Shown piece by piece: positions 53,574-64,000 of a DNA stretch of 64,000 nt. How positions within the stretch are numbered: position 1 is the stretch's first letter; each line of letters begins with the position of its first letter. Made by a program: the position numbers and the translations under genes. The notes beneath the pieces were generated by a model, which did no database searches, was not told the origin of the DNA, and worked only from the letters and a program-made list of their open reading frames with translations. Origin of the DNA: Takakia lepidozioides (lineage: Eukaryota > Streptophyta > Takakiopsida > Takakiales > Takakiaceae); contig CM060734.1 of NCBI GenBank assembly GCA_030704615.1, positions 59,100,042 to 59,164,041 of the forward strand. The letters are read 5' to 3'.

Positions 53574-54280
53574 GATGCTAAGGAATTCCTTGCCTGGTAT
53601 GAGGGGGAGAATCGGGATTAATAGACTAAGTCCCTAAGAAGGACTTACAACAACCTACTGTCACTACTCACAGAGTTGTAAAAAACTATTTGTGAGTGAT
53701 TGTTTCAAAGGTCATCATTCTACTTTACAGCTACACAAAGAGTGAGTATGACTGTGACAGTGCATAATTTATGGAAAAACATGACTGTTGTCATCTACAA
53801 ACCACCTTCCTAATAATATTTGGAGTGGATTTAACCACTCATTTAATGAGCTAGCAGACCCTACTTCTAGCTACAAGGTATAGTGCTTTAAGATAGGATA
53901 TCTTGAAGGTGATAAGCAGCAGCCCAACCCATTCACTACATCTCTTCTTGGCATCAAGCGTCAGCCCATTTGTTGTCGTGTGCTTGTATCTACAGCCTAA
54001 GCCATCAATCAATTTGAATGTTGACATTGTAGGGTGTACTTTACCTCTTTCTCTTCCCAATTTTGCAAAAGGCCGAGAGGCAGATAGTGAACGCGAATGA
54101 CTCCTACCAAGCGGCCTGCTAGGACAGCCACCCCCACTAAGGAGGCTAACAAGAGCATGGTGGGATCCCAAAGACCTCTCTCTGATTTTATTTTTATTTT
54201 TTTATTATTTTTTATTTTCCTCTCTCTCTTCTCCAAGGTAAGACATATTACCTTTCCAACCCCCTTACAAACCTAGTTTC
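53574..54280. other. Non-coding CACTA-internal or flanking sequence
   Basis: No gene is supported. AACCACT and AGTGG-type heptamers appear (53,664, 53,828), as in the subterminal region at 58.8-59.7 kb, and an AT-rich stretch lies at 54,185-54,225. It may be the 5' region of the TNP2-like gene. Confidence 0.35.
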
Positions 54281-54289
54281 TGAACATGT

Positions 54290-55290
54290 TGAATTCTGTA
54301 AGTTAGCTTGTTGGGTGGTGGTGAAGGCATCTTCTTCTTCAACCTATTGCAGCATGTTTTGCCTCTCATCAGACTCGGCCCTGAATGCATGATGAATTCT
54401 GAAGTTAGGTGGTTGGGTGGTGGTGAAGGCACCTTCTTCTTTGACGTATTGCAGCCTGTTTTGCCCCAGTATTATCAGATTCGGCCCTGAATGCATGTTC
54501 AATTCTGAGGCTGATTAGTTGGGTGGTGGCGATGGCACATTCTTCTTTGAACTATTGCAGCATGTTTTGCCCTCTCATCAAACTCGGCCCTGAATGGATG
54601 TTGAATTTTCTGAAACTTAGCTGGTTGGGTGGTGATGAGGGCACCTTCTTCTTTGACGTATTGCAGCCTGTTTTGCCCTGTCATCAGACTCGGCCCTGAA
54701 CGCATGTTGAATTCTGAGGCTGATTGGTTGGGTGGTGGTGAGGGCACATTCTTCTTTGAACTATTGCAACCTGTTTTGCCCTCTCATCAAACTCGGCCCT
54801 GAATGCATGTTGAATTTTCTGAAACTTAGCTGGTTGGGTGGTGGTGAGGCACCTTCTTCTTTGACCTACTGTTGCCTGTTTTTCCCTCTCATCAGACTCA
54901 GCCCTAAATGCATGTTGGATTTTGTAAGTTAGCTGGTTGGGTGGTGGTGAAGGTACCTTCTTCTTTAACCTATTGCAGCCTATTTTGCCCTCTCATCAGA
55001 CTCGGTGCTGAATGCATGTTAAATTCTGAAGTTAGCTGGTTGGGTAGTGGTGAGGGCACCTTCTTCTTTGACCTACTCTTTCCTGTTTTTCACTCTCATC
55101 AGACTCAGCCCTGAATGCATGTTGAATTCTGTAAGTTAGCTGGTTGGGTGGTGGTGAGGGCACCTTCTTCTTCAACCTATTGCAGCCTGTTTTTCCCTCT
55201 CATCAGACTCGGCCCTAAATGCATGATAAATTCTGAAGTTAGCTGGTTGGGTGGTGGTGAGGGCACCTTCTTCTTCAACTTATTGATTTA
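54290..55290. repeat. Tandem array, ten units of 102-106 bp
   Basis: TTGGGTGGTGG recurs (some copies with one mismatch) at 54,311, 54,413, 54,519, 54,625, 54,728, 54,834, 54,937, 55,040, 55,144 and 55,247. Each unit also has CACCTTCTTCTTTGACCTAT, GCAGCCTGTTTTGCC and CTCATCAGACTCGGCCCTGA. Short frames within it are repeat artefacts. A solitary partial unit (CTCATCAGACTCGGCC) lies at about 55,635. Confidence 0.9.
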
Positions 55291-55375
55291 CTGTCTAGGG
55301 TTTTTTAAAGCAGAGAGACCTTCTTCTCAGATCTATCAACATGAAGTTGTGCCTGTAAGAATGAGTGTACTCCCA

Positions 55376-55620
55376 AGACGTTGTTTGCCATTGTTTTGCC
55401 ATGGCCATTGACCCCGCGCCTAGATTGTTTGGTCAACAAAGGTACAGGTAGAATTCCCTTGGTAGATTTGATGAGAGGGTCTGTCTGCTTAGAAAACCCC
55501 AGACAGTTTAGATTTTCAGAGAGAGGGAGGGAGGCAGCTGCAATACAACTTGGTTTTGTTATGGGTTTTTCAATTACGACAGTGGGTACAAATAGGCTAC
55601 CCCCACTGAGTTTAAATTCA
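55376..55620 (-). repeat. LINE 3' fragment related to 61.0-61.5 kb
   Basis: Blocks GACGTTGTTTGC, GGCCATTGACCCCGCG, AGAATTCCCTTGGTAGATTTG and AAAACCCCAGACAGTT parallel GACGTTGTTTGC, GGCCATTGACCCCGCG, ACAATTCCCAAGTGGTAGAT and GAACCCCGGACAGT near 61,083-61,420, in the same order. It is a diverged, dead-on-arrival LINE tail. Confidence 0.55.
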
Positions 55621-55662
55621 GTCTACTTTGCCCTCTCATCAGACTCGGCCATGAATGCATGA

Positions 55663-56210
55663 GGAAGGATTTTGGATCACGCAGTGTACATTTTTTAATA
55701 TGAAAATGGATGTGGGTCATTGTAAGGTTGCCAGAGCATGATGTTCCATGCATTCACAGCATCGGATGCCAAACATTCTAAGGCACTTTGGCCCAAGGTC
55801 TGTATGCGTTCATTGCTAGCATGCAGGTTCAACTTTTGCCCAGGCCACTTCCTTTTTCTCCTATGGGGTGGAGGGGCTTGTGTTAGGCTGCATCAAAACG
55901 TGCAAAGGAAGGGGGACCTCAGGCTGTGGCTCCTGCTGCTGGTCCACCTACGACATAGGTGCAACAAGGCCCGAATGGGCCATAGATACAATCCACAGGC
56001 AGGCACACGTGGCTGCAGCAAGGACTGCCTACCTAGCAGCAGCCCATGGCCCCACCACCCACAACCAATTCATGGTCATGGATTTCAGGTGGGTCCAATT
56101 CCAGAGGTAATAGAGCATGGGTACAAGGGCTACCCAAACTTGGGCACCTCCTTGTCCCACTGCTGGTGGGCAGTGGGCAGGCCCACCTTTTAATGGTGGT
56201 CCTCTCCATT
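55663..56210. other. Interval before the CACTA second gene
   Basis: The short open frames have no recognisable domain. It probably contains the 5' region of the TNPA-like gene. An Ala/Thr-rich plus frame (about 55,990-56,110) cannot be assigned. Confidence 0.3.
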
Positions 56211-56216
56211 CATACC

Positions 56217-58247
56217 CCCTCATGGTGATGATCACGATTCCACACAGCAAGGGGATGTGCATTTTGAGGCTGCAAACAAAAAACGTGCAAAGAGGCAGGC
56301 CTCAAAGGCACAAGAAACTAATGTCAAATCTCGAAAGGCCGCTGGGCTGAAGGGCTCCGCACAAGGTACAACTAAACTCTAAGGGAGAAGTAGACCAGGG
56401 GTGTGAAGGAAATGATTGCTGGCAGAGCTCCTTGCGGGGATTGTGCATCAGATATCTTGATCCTAGCATTTTGCTAGCAGACAAACAAGAACCCAGTGAC
56501 ATGGCCAAGGTTAAGGAAGCCATGGACGAGGATTTTGAGTACTATCCTGAACCTATGAGCGTATCCAAGTTCCATGCAACATGTGGGAGGATTGTAAAAA
56601 TGTACCGCCAAAAACTGAAGTTGGGGTGGAAGGCTGGAGGTTCATGCCCTCCGAGTGTAGAGTCCACCCATTGGGATGCATTGGTGAAGTATTGGGAGTC
56701 CCCCAAGGGGCAGAAAAAGAGTGAGAACATGAAGAGAGCAAGATCCAGTGTTACCAACCCATCGAAGGTTGGAAGAGCAGGGATGGCTAGAAATATGAAT
56801 ACCTGCACCACATCTATTAGTATACGTATATGTGTATACATATTTATATGGTCTATGTGCATAGAGTAGGACAGTGGAGGCGCCCTGTGAGTTTGTTGCT
56901 AAGTGGTGGTACAGTCTTGACTCTGTAACTTGGAAATGATTTCATGAGTAGGGGCGTACTTGTTTTTGTTGTGGCACTGGCAGAAGAAAGACCGAGCAAG
57001 CAGTCCAAGCTTGACTGAGCTGACACACGCCGCAAATGTGGACAAAGGATATGGCTCCCAATCATGTCATGACCTTGAGGTAAATGTCGTGCCCTTACTT
57101 TGACACTACTTAGATTTCTTGCATCAGCAGGCAGACCATACAAACTCATTATCTCCATGTTGTTTGGGTTTGTAGGGAGGAGGGAGTGTGATGCAGGCTC
57201 AACTGTCGTGTCTTGAGGGCAGTGTGCTTGTCTTGTTAGAAACCCAGATGGATCCCCACCATTGAACACTATAAAAGCTGAAGTGGCTAAGGCTTCTGAG
57301 GATAATGCCAGAAAACTGGATGCATTGATGGAATGATGGTGGGAATATTGACGTTCGCCCCTCCTCCAATTGCTATCCCAACATGTACTCTATATAATTG
57401 CACCACTGGATGATGATGCAGGCTTGGAAGGCAACACTTTTGTGCAAGAGGTGGGTTGTTATCCTTCACCTCACGTTTTTTTTTTTGCGTCCCTAAAGTG
57501 TTTCTTGAGTTTGAGATGAGCTGTTGTGGTATGTTTTGCTCAGGTGCAGGAAGAAGCTCCACAAGTTGGGGAAAAGCTAGTTTCAGTGGTTGAGGACCCT
57601 CTAATCACTATGTACGAGTGGGGCGCAAGGGGGCTCCTGAAAAATTGCCACACAGGAAGGGAGGTGGAGGTGGGACAACACTGGCTGCTGGTGATGACGT
57701 CTGCTCCACTGAGAGTGCTGGTAAGGGTGACAGTAGGGTGTTGACAGACAAGAATGTACTTATTCCTCACCATGCAACTTCCCCACAGAAAGAGGTACCT
57801 CCTCCCAAACTTTATCTTGTTTCATTTTCTTGGGCCGATTGTCCATCACTCTGTTACTCTCATGTATGATATATTTAATGGTGTACGTGACACCAATAAA
57901 GTCATGAATGCATTATGAACATGTTGTTAAGTACTCATGTACTATACCATGTTGTTTCTGGCATGTAAACAGGGGAGTACAAAGCTAAGGAGTCTGCCCC
58001 AGCCGTCGTGAAGGGAGCTGAAAAGAAACACGCACAAAAAGCTGAATGTGTGACCAGAGCCACTCTGGCCAAAGACAGTTTGAAAATGGCTGATGCAATT
58101 GGCGACATAACACCAGCATCTAGCGGGAGTAAGGATCAGGTGGGCCTTGAGGAGACACCTGATCCTGCTGTAATTCCCGTACTAGAGATGAGCACCCATA
58201 AGCCTTCCATGTTGGCTACATTTGTTGTACAATGTGGAGTCATTTAG
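56217..58247 (+). pseudogene. CACTA second gene, TNPA-like (Transposase_24 family)
   Basis: TNPA-type proteins bind CACTA subterminal repeats and assist transposition. A basic leader (HFEAANKKRAKRQASKAQET, 56,257-56,385) precedes an exon with DEDFEYYPEP, IVKMYRQKLKLGWKAGG, PPSVESTHWDALVKYWESP and NMKRARSS (56,500-56,760), the core of plant En/Spm transposase family pfam03004. A further exon (about 56,988-57,079) gives KKDRASSPSLTELTHAANVD before a GT donor. Later exons (57,543; 57,973-58,247) encode VQEEAPQVGEKLVS and Lys/Ala-rich sequence. Frames are consistent with introns, but I could not confirm every junction. The gene is divergent from the TNP2-like gene. Confidence 0.6.
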
Positions 58248-58780
58248 CCATGTTGGGTTATGGTTGTGACATTTACAGGACTTTAGAGTTCTAAGGGGTG
58301 TTGGGGGGGGTGATGTTTGCAGGTTGAGAAAGCTGTTCTTCATACTTCCACATGTAGTGCACCAATTGCGCCTACATCAAAGCCAACCCCCAAAATTCAA
58401 CCCCCTGCCACTGTCACAAATCCACTTATGATACCAAAAGTACTGTAGTCTTTTCAGTTTTTAATTGTAGTTGACGTTCCTCATTCTCTAGTTTTAATAC
58501 CATCAGTACATGTATGTCTTCATGGGTTTGGTTCGCCCGGGCATAAGAATTGTTGGCAGTGAGGAAAAGGCAGGAAAGTAGTTCATGGCTTTTAGCATGC
58601 TTGCGGAGACGTAGTGTACATGTAGTATGTCACCCTTTATCATGGCTGGGTTTTGTTGACTTTGTTCCAGCACTTTCACTCTTGGATTCTATTCTGTTTT
58701 TTGAATGGTGAATCTTCAAGAGTATTTGGGTATGCATATTTGCTTAGAATGTATGGGAATTGTATGAGAATGTATAAATC
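58248..58780. other. 3' region of CACTA second gene
   Basis: No coding domain is visible. A possible extra exon (about 58,321-58,440, Pro/Thr-rich) follows a G-rich stretch. It grades into the subterminal repeat zone. Confidence 0.3.
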
Positions 58781-59722
58781 ACTTACACACCACTCTGTTA
58801 GTGGTATATGTAAGACTGTTGCAGTAGGCAAGAGTGGTTGTACTCCTCCAGATGCAGCCTTAACCACTTATATACCACTCTTGGCAGTAATAATTCCAAA
58901 ACACATCTGGATGACCCAGTAAGTGGTTTTAGCACACAACCTAACCACTACATCAATACTGGTACAACCACTGAGTCCGTGGTTTTAGCACACAAACTAA
59001 CCACTACTACAATAATGCTAGAACCACTCAGTAGGTGGTCTTAGCACACAACCTAACCACTACTTCAATACTATTAGAACCACTCAGAAAATGGTTTTAG
59101 CACACAACCTAACCACTACTGCAATACTGGTAGAACCACTCAATAAGTGATAATATACATTGTTTATTCTCGTATCATGACTATTCATGGTATTTAATAC
59201 TCCCTCACAGAGTTGTTTGTGAAGTCATTGCATTTTTCAGCGCATCCCTAAAATATGACACGTGCTCATGTTTGCAATATCGCCACGTGTTCATATGATG
59301 GTCAACATAACTTTGTAATTGGATTCGTCCACGTGTCCATATGAATACGGACACGTGTCCATCCATTGCTAAATATGATCGACGGAATTGCTGCGTCCAC
59401 GTCACATATAGTGGAAGTGGTTGGAATCACTATGTTCTGAAGTGGTTAATATACCATTGTGACAGGTTAGACGTGGTTTGGCTTACCACTGTGACACGTC
59501 ATAAGTGGTTAGTTTACCACTGTAACACGTAAGCGAATAGCTGGACTTGGAGGCAAGTGATCGTAACCACTATCTTTAACCACTGCGGACACGTCATGTT
59601 TTTTACCACTGCTTAGTCACGATCCACCGGTTCTTCGTCACTCTGGGCCAGAGTGGTTGGGTGCCTTTTCTCATCAAAATGAGTAGTTACGAGAGTGGTT
59701 ATTCCGTGTTTTCCTTCTAGTG
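58781..59722. repeat. CACTA right end with AACCACT/AGTGGTT subterminal repeats
   Basis: AACCACT, AGTGGTT or ACCACT motifs occur more than twenty times in both orientations. Four units of 56 bp (landmark AGCACACAA at about 58,931, 58,987, 59,043 and 59,099) form the inner part. The end reads CTTCTAGTG on the plus strand, that is CACTAGAAGGAAAACACGG on the minus strand, a typical CACTA terminus. Dense short subterminal repeats are TNPA-binding sites in this superfamily. No matching left end is seen. Confidence 0.75.
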
Positions 59723-59990
59723 CTAGACATCGTATGAGAAAGGTTACTGGGCTTATCTTACACTATGCCACATTGGTTGGACACGTCGATTAAGGGACTC
59801 AGATGTGGCATGCTGACTAGACATGATGTGAGAAAGGTTACAGGGCTCATTTTACACTAGTGTGGATTATGCCACATTGGTAGGACATGTGGATAAAGGG
59901 ACTCAGGTCAACTGTATGACTATGCGTGTTGACCAAGGCTTATCTCACAGCGGTGTGGAGTAAGTCACATTGTCAGTACACGTAGATCTG
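59723..59990. repeat. Two-copy repeat of about 100 bp
   Basis: GTGAGAAAGGTTAC, TTACACTA, ATGCCACATTGG and AAGGGACTCAG occur in order at 59,730-59,800 and again at 59,830-59,910, with a weaker third copy beyond (CACATTGTCAGTACACG). They lie just outside the first CACTA end and may be subterminal repeats of the outer CACTA element. Confidence 0.6.
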
Positions 59991-59999
59991 TGAGAATTA

Positions 60000-60500
60000 C
60001 AGGTGATAAGTATGGATGATTTAGCTCATATGAGCAAGTATGGATGATTTAATTCATATCTGTGTTGGGCAAGAGACATGGGAGAGGTGGGGCAAGAGAC
60101 ATGCCTAGTCTAGTACCTTTCGTACAATATTATAGAGGGGTCGTGGGTCTCGTGAAATATCTCGAATGTGTGAGAAATCATGTTGCATGACTGTGACGGT
60201 ATATATAACTATGACTAGACGTGTCACACTCTTTATATTTCAAAATTTGTTATGTTTATATACAATCAAACCACTTATGTTGTGCATATATGTGTAATAG
60301 GTGTGTTAGTTAGTGTATAGTGACTTAGCAATGCCATAATGAGGAGGACTTTCAAATGTGTATAGTCTAGTAATGTGTGGGATGATGTGCAGTCAACCGT
60401 TGACCTGGGATGGGGGGGGGGTCCAACGGTCAACATATATATTTCAAATTTTGAATGTTTGAACCACCAAAATTTAAATTTTAAAATTTGAATTTGAATT
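60000..60500. other. AT-rich non-coding interval
   Basis: No gene. It includes a run of AAATTTGAATTTGAA-type sequence (60,440-60,510), often found near ends of plant transposons, and a short duplicated GTATGGATGATTTA block (60,009 and 60,038). Confidence 0.4.
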
Positions 60501-60519
60501 TTGAATTGTGAATTTCGCC

Positions 60520-60793
60520 ACATTGTCAAGCAGTGTGTAAGATATGCCGTAAAAAAATCCAGTCGAAACGGATATAAGAAAAGTCAGTCAAAACGAATGT
60601 AAAAAAAACCATGTCAAAAAGGCCAGACAGGCCGGGCGCCACGTCAGGATGTAGATAGGTGTAAGATGGCTTTTTCGACAGGGTGGTGGAATCGACACGG
60701 TTTACCTGACACCCAGGGGGGTGTGAGCATGTGGCTTTTCTTACACCTGCAGGTATAAAAAAAGGTGTAAAAAAAGCCAGTTTCTCTTGTAGT
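60520..60793. repeat. Second CACTA right end with GGTGTAAGA/AAGCC subterminal repeats
   Basis: The plus strand ends TCTCTTGTAGTG at 60,793, so the minus strand starts CACTACAAGAGAAACTGGC, a canonical CACTA terminus. Inside it GGTGTAA and TTACACC motifs and GGCTTTTT/AAAAAGCC blocks repeat in both directions (60,537-60,780). It differs from the terminus at 59,722, so two CACTA families are nested or abutted. No left end is visible in the window. Confidence 0.75.
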
Positions 60794-61280
60794 GAATTGC
60801 ATATAGGGTTTAGGGTTTTTACGTTGTTTGAGAAAACCTGCTACAAGAAATGATTCAGCTTTAGATCAACAAGCTAGGCTCTATGTAGATAGTCCATTCA
60901 GTTGAAATGATACCATTTGTAAAATATAAATAACATACTTGAGTTTGAGTTTGAGTTCACCCTCAATGCGCAATTGATCGAGGTCCCAAATGCGTCAATT
61001 GGGCGAGAATTGGGCTCATCAAATACGTCAAAGTGCACATTTTTGAGAAATCCTTGAACAAATATATCAGATTGTACTCATAAGACGTTGTTTGCTGTAG
61101 CCTTGTGGCCATTGACCCCGCGTTCAATATGAGCGGAACACAAAGGGACAGAACCTACCTCTGTTAGGGGCTGACGTCGGTAGTAAGACTTACCTTGATA
61201 TAGAACATTGATCCGGGTTTTCAAATATCCTCTAGAAATCCCTTCACACAAGCATCAATCTGATGTCTGTGGTTTGCCCA
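60794..61280. other. LINE 3' untranslated region and flank
   Basis: No coding signature. The part from about 61,076 upward shares ordered blocks with 55,376-55,620, which marks it as LINE 3' sequence. A TTTAGGGTTTTT stretch lies at about 60,810. Confidence 0.4.
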
Positions 61281-63156
61281 TTAACTAGGCCCTAGAAGGG
61301 CCTGGGCTTTTGGCTTAACCTCGAGACTTTCAAAGGTGGTAAACAAAGGAATAGGCACAATTCCCAAGTGGTAGATTTGAGGCGAGCATCTCTTTGATGA
61401 GAGAACCCCGGACAGTGAATCAAGAAATGAATATTGTCTTTGGGTTGCCCACACAACGGGCAATTGCTCTCTCTCTTTCTTCTCTGCTTCTGTTTGATGT
61501 TCAAATGTAGATAAATTCCTGCCCTGAGTTAAAATTTCAGTTTGGTGCCGAGAGTGGGTAGAACCTTGAGGTCATCCATGATGTCCGCCCCCATGTCATA
61601 GACTGGAAACAAGTTCAGGGAAGTTTTCTGCCTAACTTCATTTTCATCAGACAGTTTTTTGGTAACAGACATGGCTTTGGACACTACAGCCTCTAAGTCA
61701 GATTTATCCAGCAAGGTCAAGACTTGCGGATCCAAATTCAGATCCTTGAGAATCTCTTCTACTCTATTCTACCAGGGCTTAGCCTGTTTGACAGGACGAT
61801 CCTGTTTCCAAGATATAGAGTCGATTAACTTAGGATATCTGGTGTTGGACATGTGTTGCAACTAACCCCACCATCTGATCTTGAAATCATCTCGTCGGGA
61901 GCTTAAGGAAGGGATGCCAAACTCACCCCGAACAACCATTGGCTGTTGGAGCATGCTCATGACACTTAAGCACCCCACTTGAATGTAGGATTCTAGAGAC
62001 TTAGCATGGTTGGAGTTATCAACCCAAATTGAAGATGCGTACTCTAAGGCAGGTCAAGGAACGCGACAAAACAGAGTTGATCCCTCTGCAATGGAAAAAT
62101 TTAGTGAGGCCCAGCGCTTTGCCCTTGCCAGTTCGAACAACTTTATGAATATGTGCATCCCAGTTACAGTTGGAGGAAAACTCAACGCCCAGCTATGTGT
62201 AAGGGAGGACTGTAATCTCTTGGCTACCCCACTGCCATTTGATATCACTTCCTCTCTCTCCTTTGTCGTTGAATGCCACCACTGCACATTTACTGACGTT
62301 AGCGTCTAGCCCCCAAAGATCAAAGTATCTCTTCGCGCAATCAATCAATTCCTGGCTCGGTTGGAAGGAGTCTCCCCTATGCCTGCGAAGTCATCCGCAA
62401 ACATAAGGACTGGTATGGTGACATCACCCACCCTTAACCCAAATCCCTCACTTTCCACATCCACGAGGAGTTGATTGATGAAAACATTGAAGAGGCGCAG
62501 ATGGGAGACGGTACATCTTTGAGCTACACCCTAGGGTCTATGTCAAAGAAGTTAGACTTCTGTCCATTTATAACAATGACACAACTTTGGGTGTGAGCAA
62601 ACAAGTTATGTACAACTCTCCACATCTTTGCCTTGATCCCAGATGACGAGAGGCGGAGCCATAGACCATTTCTCCACACTGTGACATAAGCCTTTTTGAC
62701 ATCCAAGAAAAAAACATAAGTGGGTTTCCCTTCTTTTTTCTTTCCCTAAATAATCTTGCTTAGAGTACAGATATGATCCACACAGCCCATGTTTCGCCAA
62801 AAGCTAGCTTGGCCTTCGTGGAAACAACCTCTAGATTCCAAATCAACCTCGAGACGAGTACTTATAACTCTACAAAATATCTTGCCAACAACATTGAGGA
62901 GCGTGATGCCACGGTAGTTCCCCGGTTCTTCTCTCTCACCCTTCTTGTATAGATTGACAAAGGGGATCATTTTAGTCTTCCAAATAAGGTTAAAGAGGAG
63001 AACTATGCCCTCTATCATGGGATCGCCACCGTGCTTGATAAGCTCGTTGACTGTGCCATGAGATCCACCAGCTTTAATCCGTTTAAAGGCTTGCTTCCGC
63101 AATCTTAGAAGAATGAATGGGAGCGTTGTAAGCCTTTGGAATATACTCCAGTTCAT
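61281..63156 (-). pseudogene. LINE (non-LTR) reverse transcriptase ORF, 5'-truncated
   Basis: Minus-strand pieces in order: RKQAFKRIKAGGSHGTVNEL (63,100), VNLYKKGEREEPGNYRGITL and LLNVVGKIFCRVISTRLE (RT fingers, PGNYRGI motif), FHEGQASFWRN (62,810), DVKKAYVTVWRNGL (62,700), GQKSNFFDIDPRV, VLMFADDFAGIG (about 62,380, the FADD catalytic site), LDANVSKCAVVAF, and at the C-terminus CPLCGQPKDNIHFLIHCPGF, the zinc-knuckle end of many LINE polymerases. Several frame changes and stops show decay. The endonuclease domain and 5' part are missing. Confidence 0.85.
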
Positions 63157-63531
63157 CTTAGGTGTTTTGAATCATAGAAACAGTTTTTCCAACTGTGTCC
63201 TAATTCCATTCTTTAGAGAACCCCACACTGTTAGACCTAGAAGTTCTGCCAAGGATACTGTAGTGGGTTTTGAAGGTTTTTGACAATGTCAACCGTTGAA
63301 GTCACCACTGCATCCTTAGTAGTCTTCAACGCCTGTACTTGCTGACAGTTTTTTGGCTTGTACAAACATTGAAGGCCCGACCAGAATCTCTTGTCATTAC
63401 TACCATGGTGATTTGAGTTTATTTCACTGTATAACTTTTCCTAGTATAATTTTTTCTGAGACCTTACAAGCTGATTGATATCTTTGCGGTTTTACGACAA
63501 ATGTAAGGCGTTTTCTAGGGCCCATGGATAA
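63157..63531. other. Interval between LINE and MITE
   Basis: Probably further decayed LINE sequence, with no domain I can name. No other feature is seen. Confidence 0.3.
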
Positions 63532-63934
63532 GAGCATCTCCATCGCACCCCAAATGAATGCTCCAGCAGTGGTTGGCACGGCCCGCGGCCAACGGCGCTC
63601 CCCAACGCAGACCCACCACCGCCATTCGCTTGGCGGGACACGCCATATTTCCCCCCTCTCCCTAAAAGGTCCAGGGACGAACTTGTCCCTCTATATGCCT
63701 CTCTTTGACCTTGACTTCATTATGTTTTTGGATTTTGAAAAGCTGAGGGGTAGAGGAGAGCAGGGAGATGGAGCTAGGAAAGACACGTGGGATTGGTGGG
63801 ACCCAAAAAGGGCGGGTAAGTTGGGGTTGGCAAGGCCATGCGCGGTGGGGAGCTGGAGGTGCTGGCGTTCCTGAAAATATCCGCTCCATACCAGCGTTGG
63901 CCCGCTCGTTGGAGTGGATGCATTGGAGATGCTC
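63532..63934. mobile_element. Harbinger/Tourist-type MITE, 403 bp
   Basis: The ends are inverted: GAGCATCTCCATCGCACC on the left and, reverse-complemented, GAGCATCTCCAATGCATCC on the right, with eleven identical outer bases. TAA flanks both sides (63,529-63,531 and 63,935-63,937), the 3-bp duplication of PIF/Harbinger elements. There is no transposase inside, so it is non-autonomous. The GAGCATCTCCA end is a common plant MITE terminus. Confidence 0.75.
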
Positions 63935-64000
63935 TAAGAGCGTCCCCACTCTACGCCTCTATGGACCCCTGCACCCGTACTTCTCGTATACAAGTTCAGA

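Noticed and set aside
54290-55290. Short frames reading Leu/Pro/Ser-rich repeats
   Set aside because: They are translations of the 104-bp tandem array, present on both strands.

Overview
The window comes from the nuclear genome of a green plant, most likely a seed-free land plant (moss, liverwort, lycophyte or fern) or a close streptophyte relative with a large, repeat-rich genome. The evidence is two tandem early light-induced protein (ELIP) genes with plastid transit peptides, one leucine-rich-repeat receptor kinase split into many small GT-AG exons, and plant-type Gypsy, Copia, CACTA, Mutator-like, LINE, SINE and Harbinger-type MITE sequences. There are no bacterial-style operons. I cannot name the species.

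Layout. 0.7-10.2 kb is a minus-strand Gypsy retrotransposon with several frameshifts (ORF0, gag, protease, RT/RNase H, integrase). 10.27-12.4 kb is a plus-strand fossil of an unusual DNA-methyltransferase-like gene. 13.1-16.2 kb is a second, gag-only relative of the first Gypsy element, and 16.2-18.0 kb is a plus-strand pol remnant of a different Gypsy element. 18-22.4 kb is non-coding and repeat-derived. 22.5-23.2 kb is a CACTA transposase remnant. 23.9-32.2 kb is the LRR receptor kinase (minus). 33.6-34.5 kb is a deleted Copia element. 34.8-37.4 kb holds the ELIP pair (minus; one copy frameshifted, one intact), with a tRNA-derived SINE just beyond it.

The most interesting object is at 38,163-52,459: a mobile element of about 14.3 kb bounded by short terminal inverted repeats and an identical 12-bp direct repeat (target duplication). 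It encodes a Mutator-like DDE transposase with a SWIM zinc finger (plus strand, 48.0-51.5 kb). Divergently from this it carries a multi-exon gene with a ParB/sulfiredoxin-type DGNHR domain (minus, 45.3-40.5 kb). It also holds both halves of a beta-class (permuted) SAM-dependent DNA-methyltransferase-like domain: motif IV on the minus strand (38.4-38.9 kb) and motif I on the plus strand (39.8-40.6 kb). Between the divergent genes lies an array of about 13 units of 96 bp. It is built around a near-perfect GGCGCC-centred palindrome that recurs in an intron and beyond the transposase, but was not seen elsewhere in the window. The 10.3-12.4 kb fossil has the same methyltransferase order (IV then I) and an intron at the same position and phase. 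This shows the family is old, repeated and probably transposon-borne.

52.5-60.8 kb is CACTA territory: a TNP2-like transposase (minus), a TNPA-like second gene (plus), tandem arrays, subterminal repeats and two different CACTA right ends. 61.3-63.2 kb is a minus-strand LINE RT, and 63.5-63.9 kb is a Harbinger-type MITE with TAA duplications. The only host genes I can support are the receptor kinase and the ELIPs; everything else is mobile DNA or its debris.
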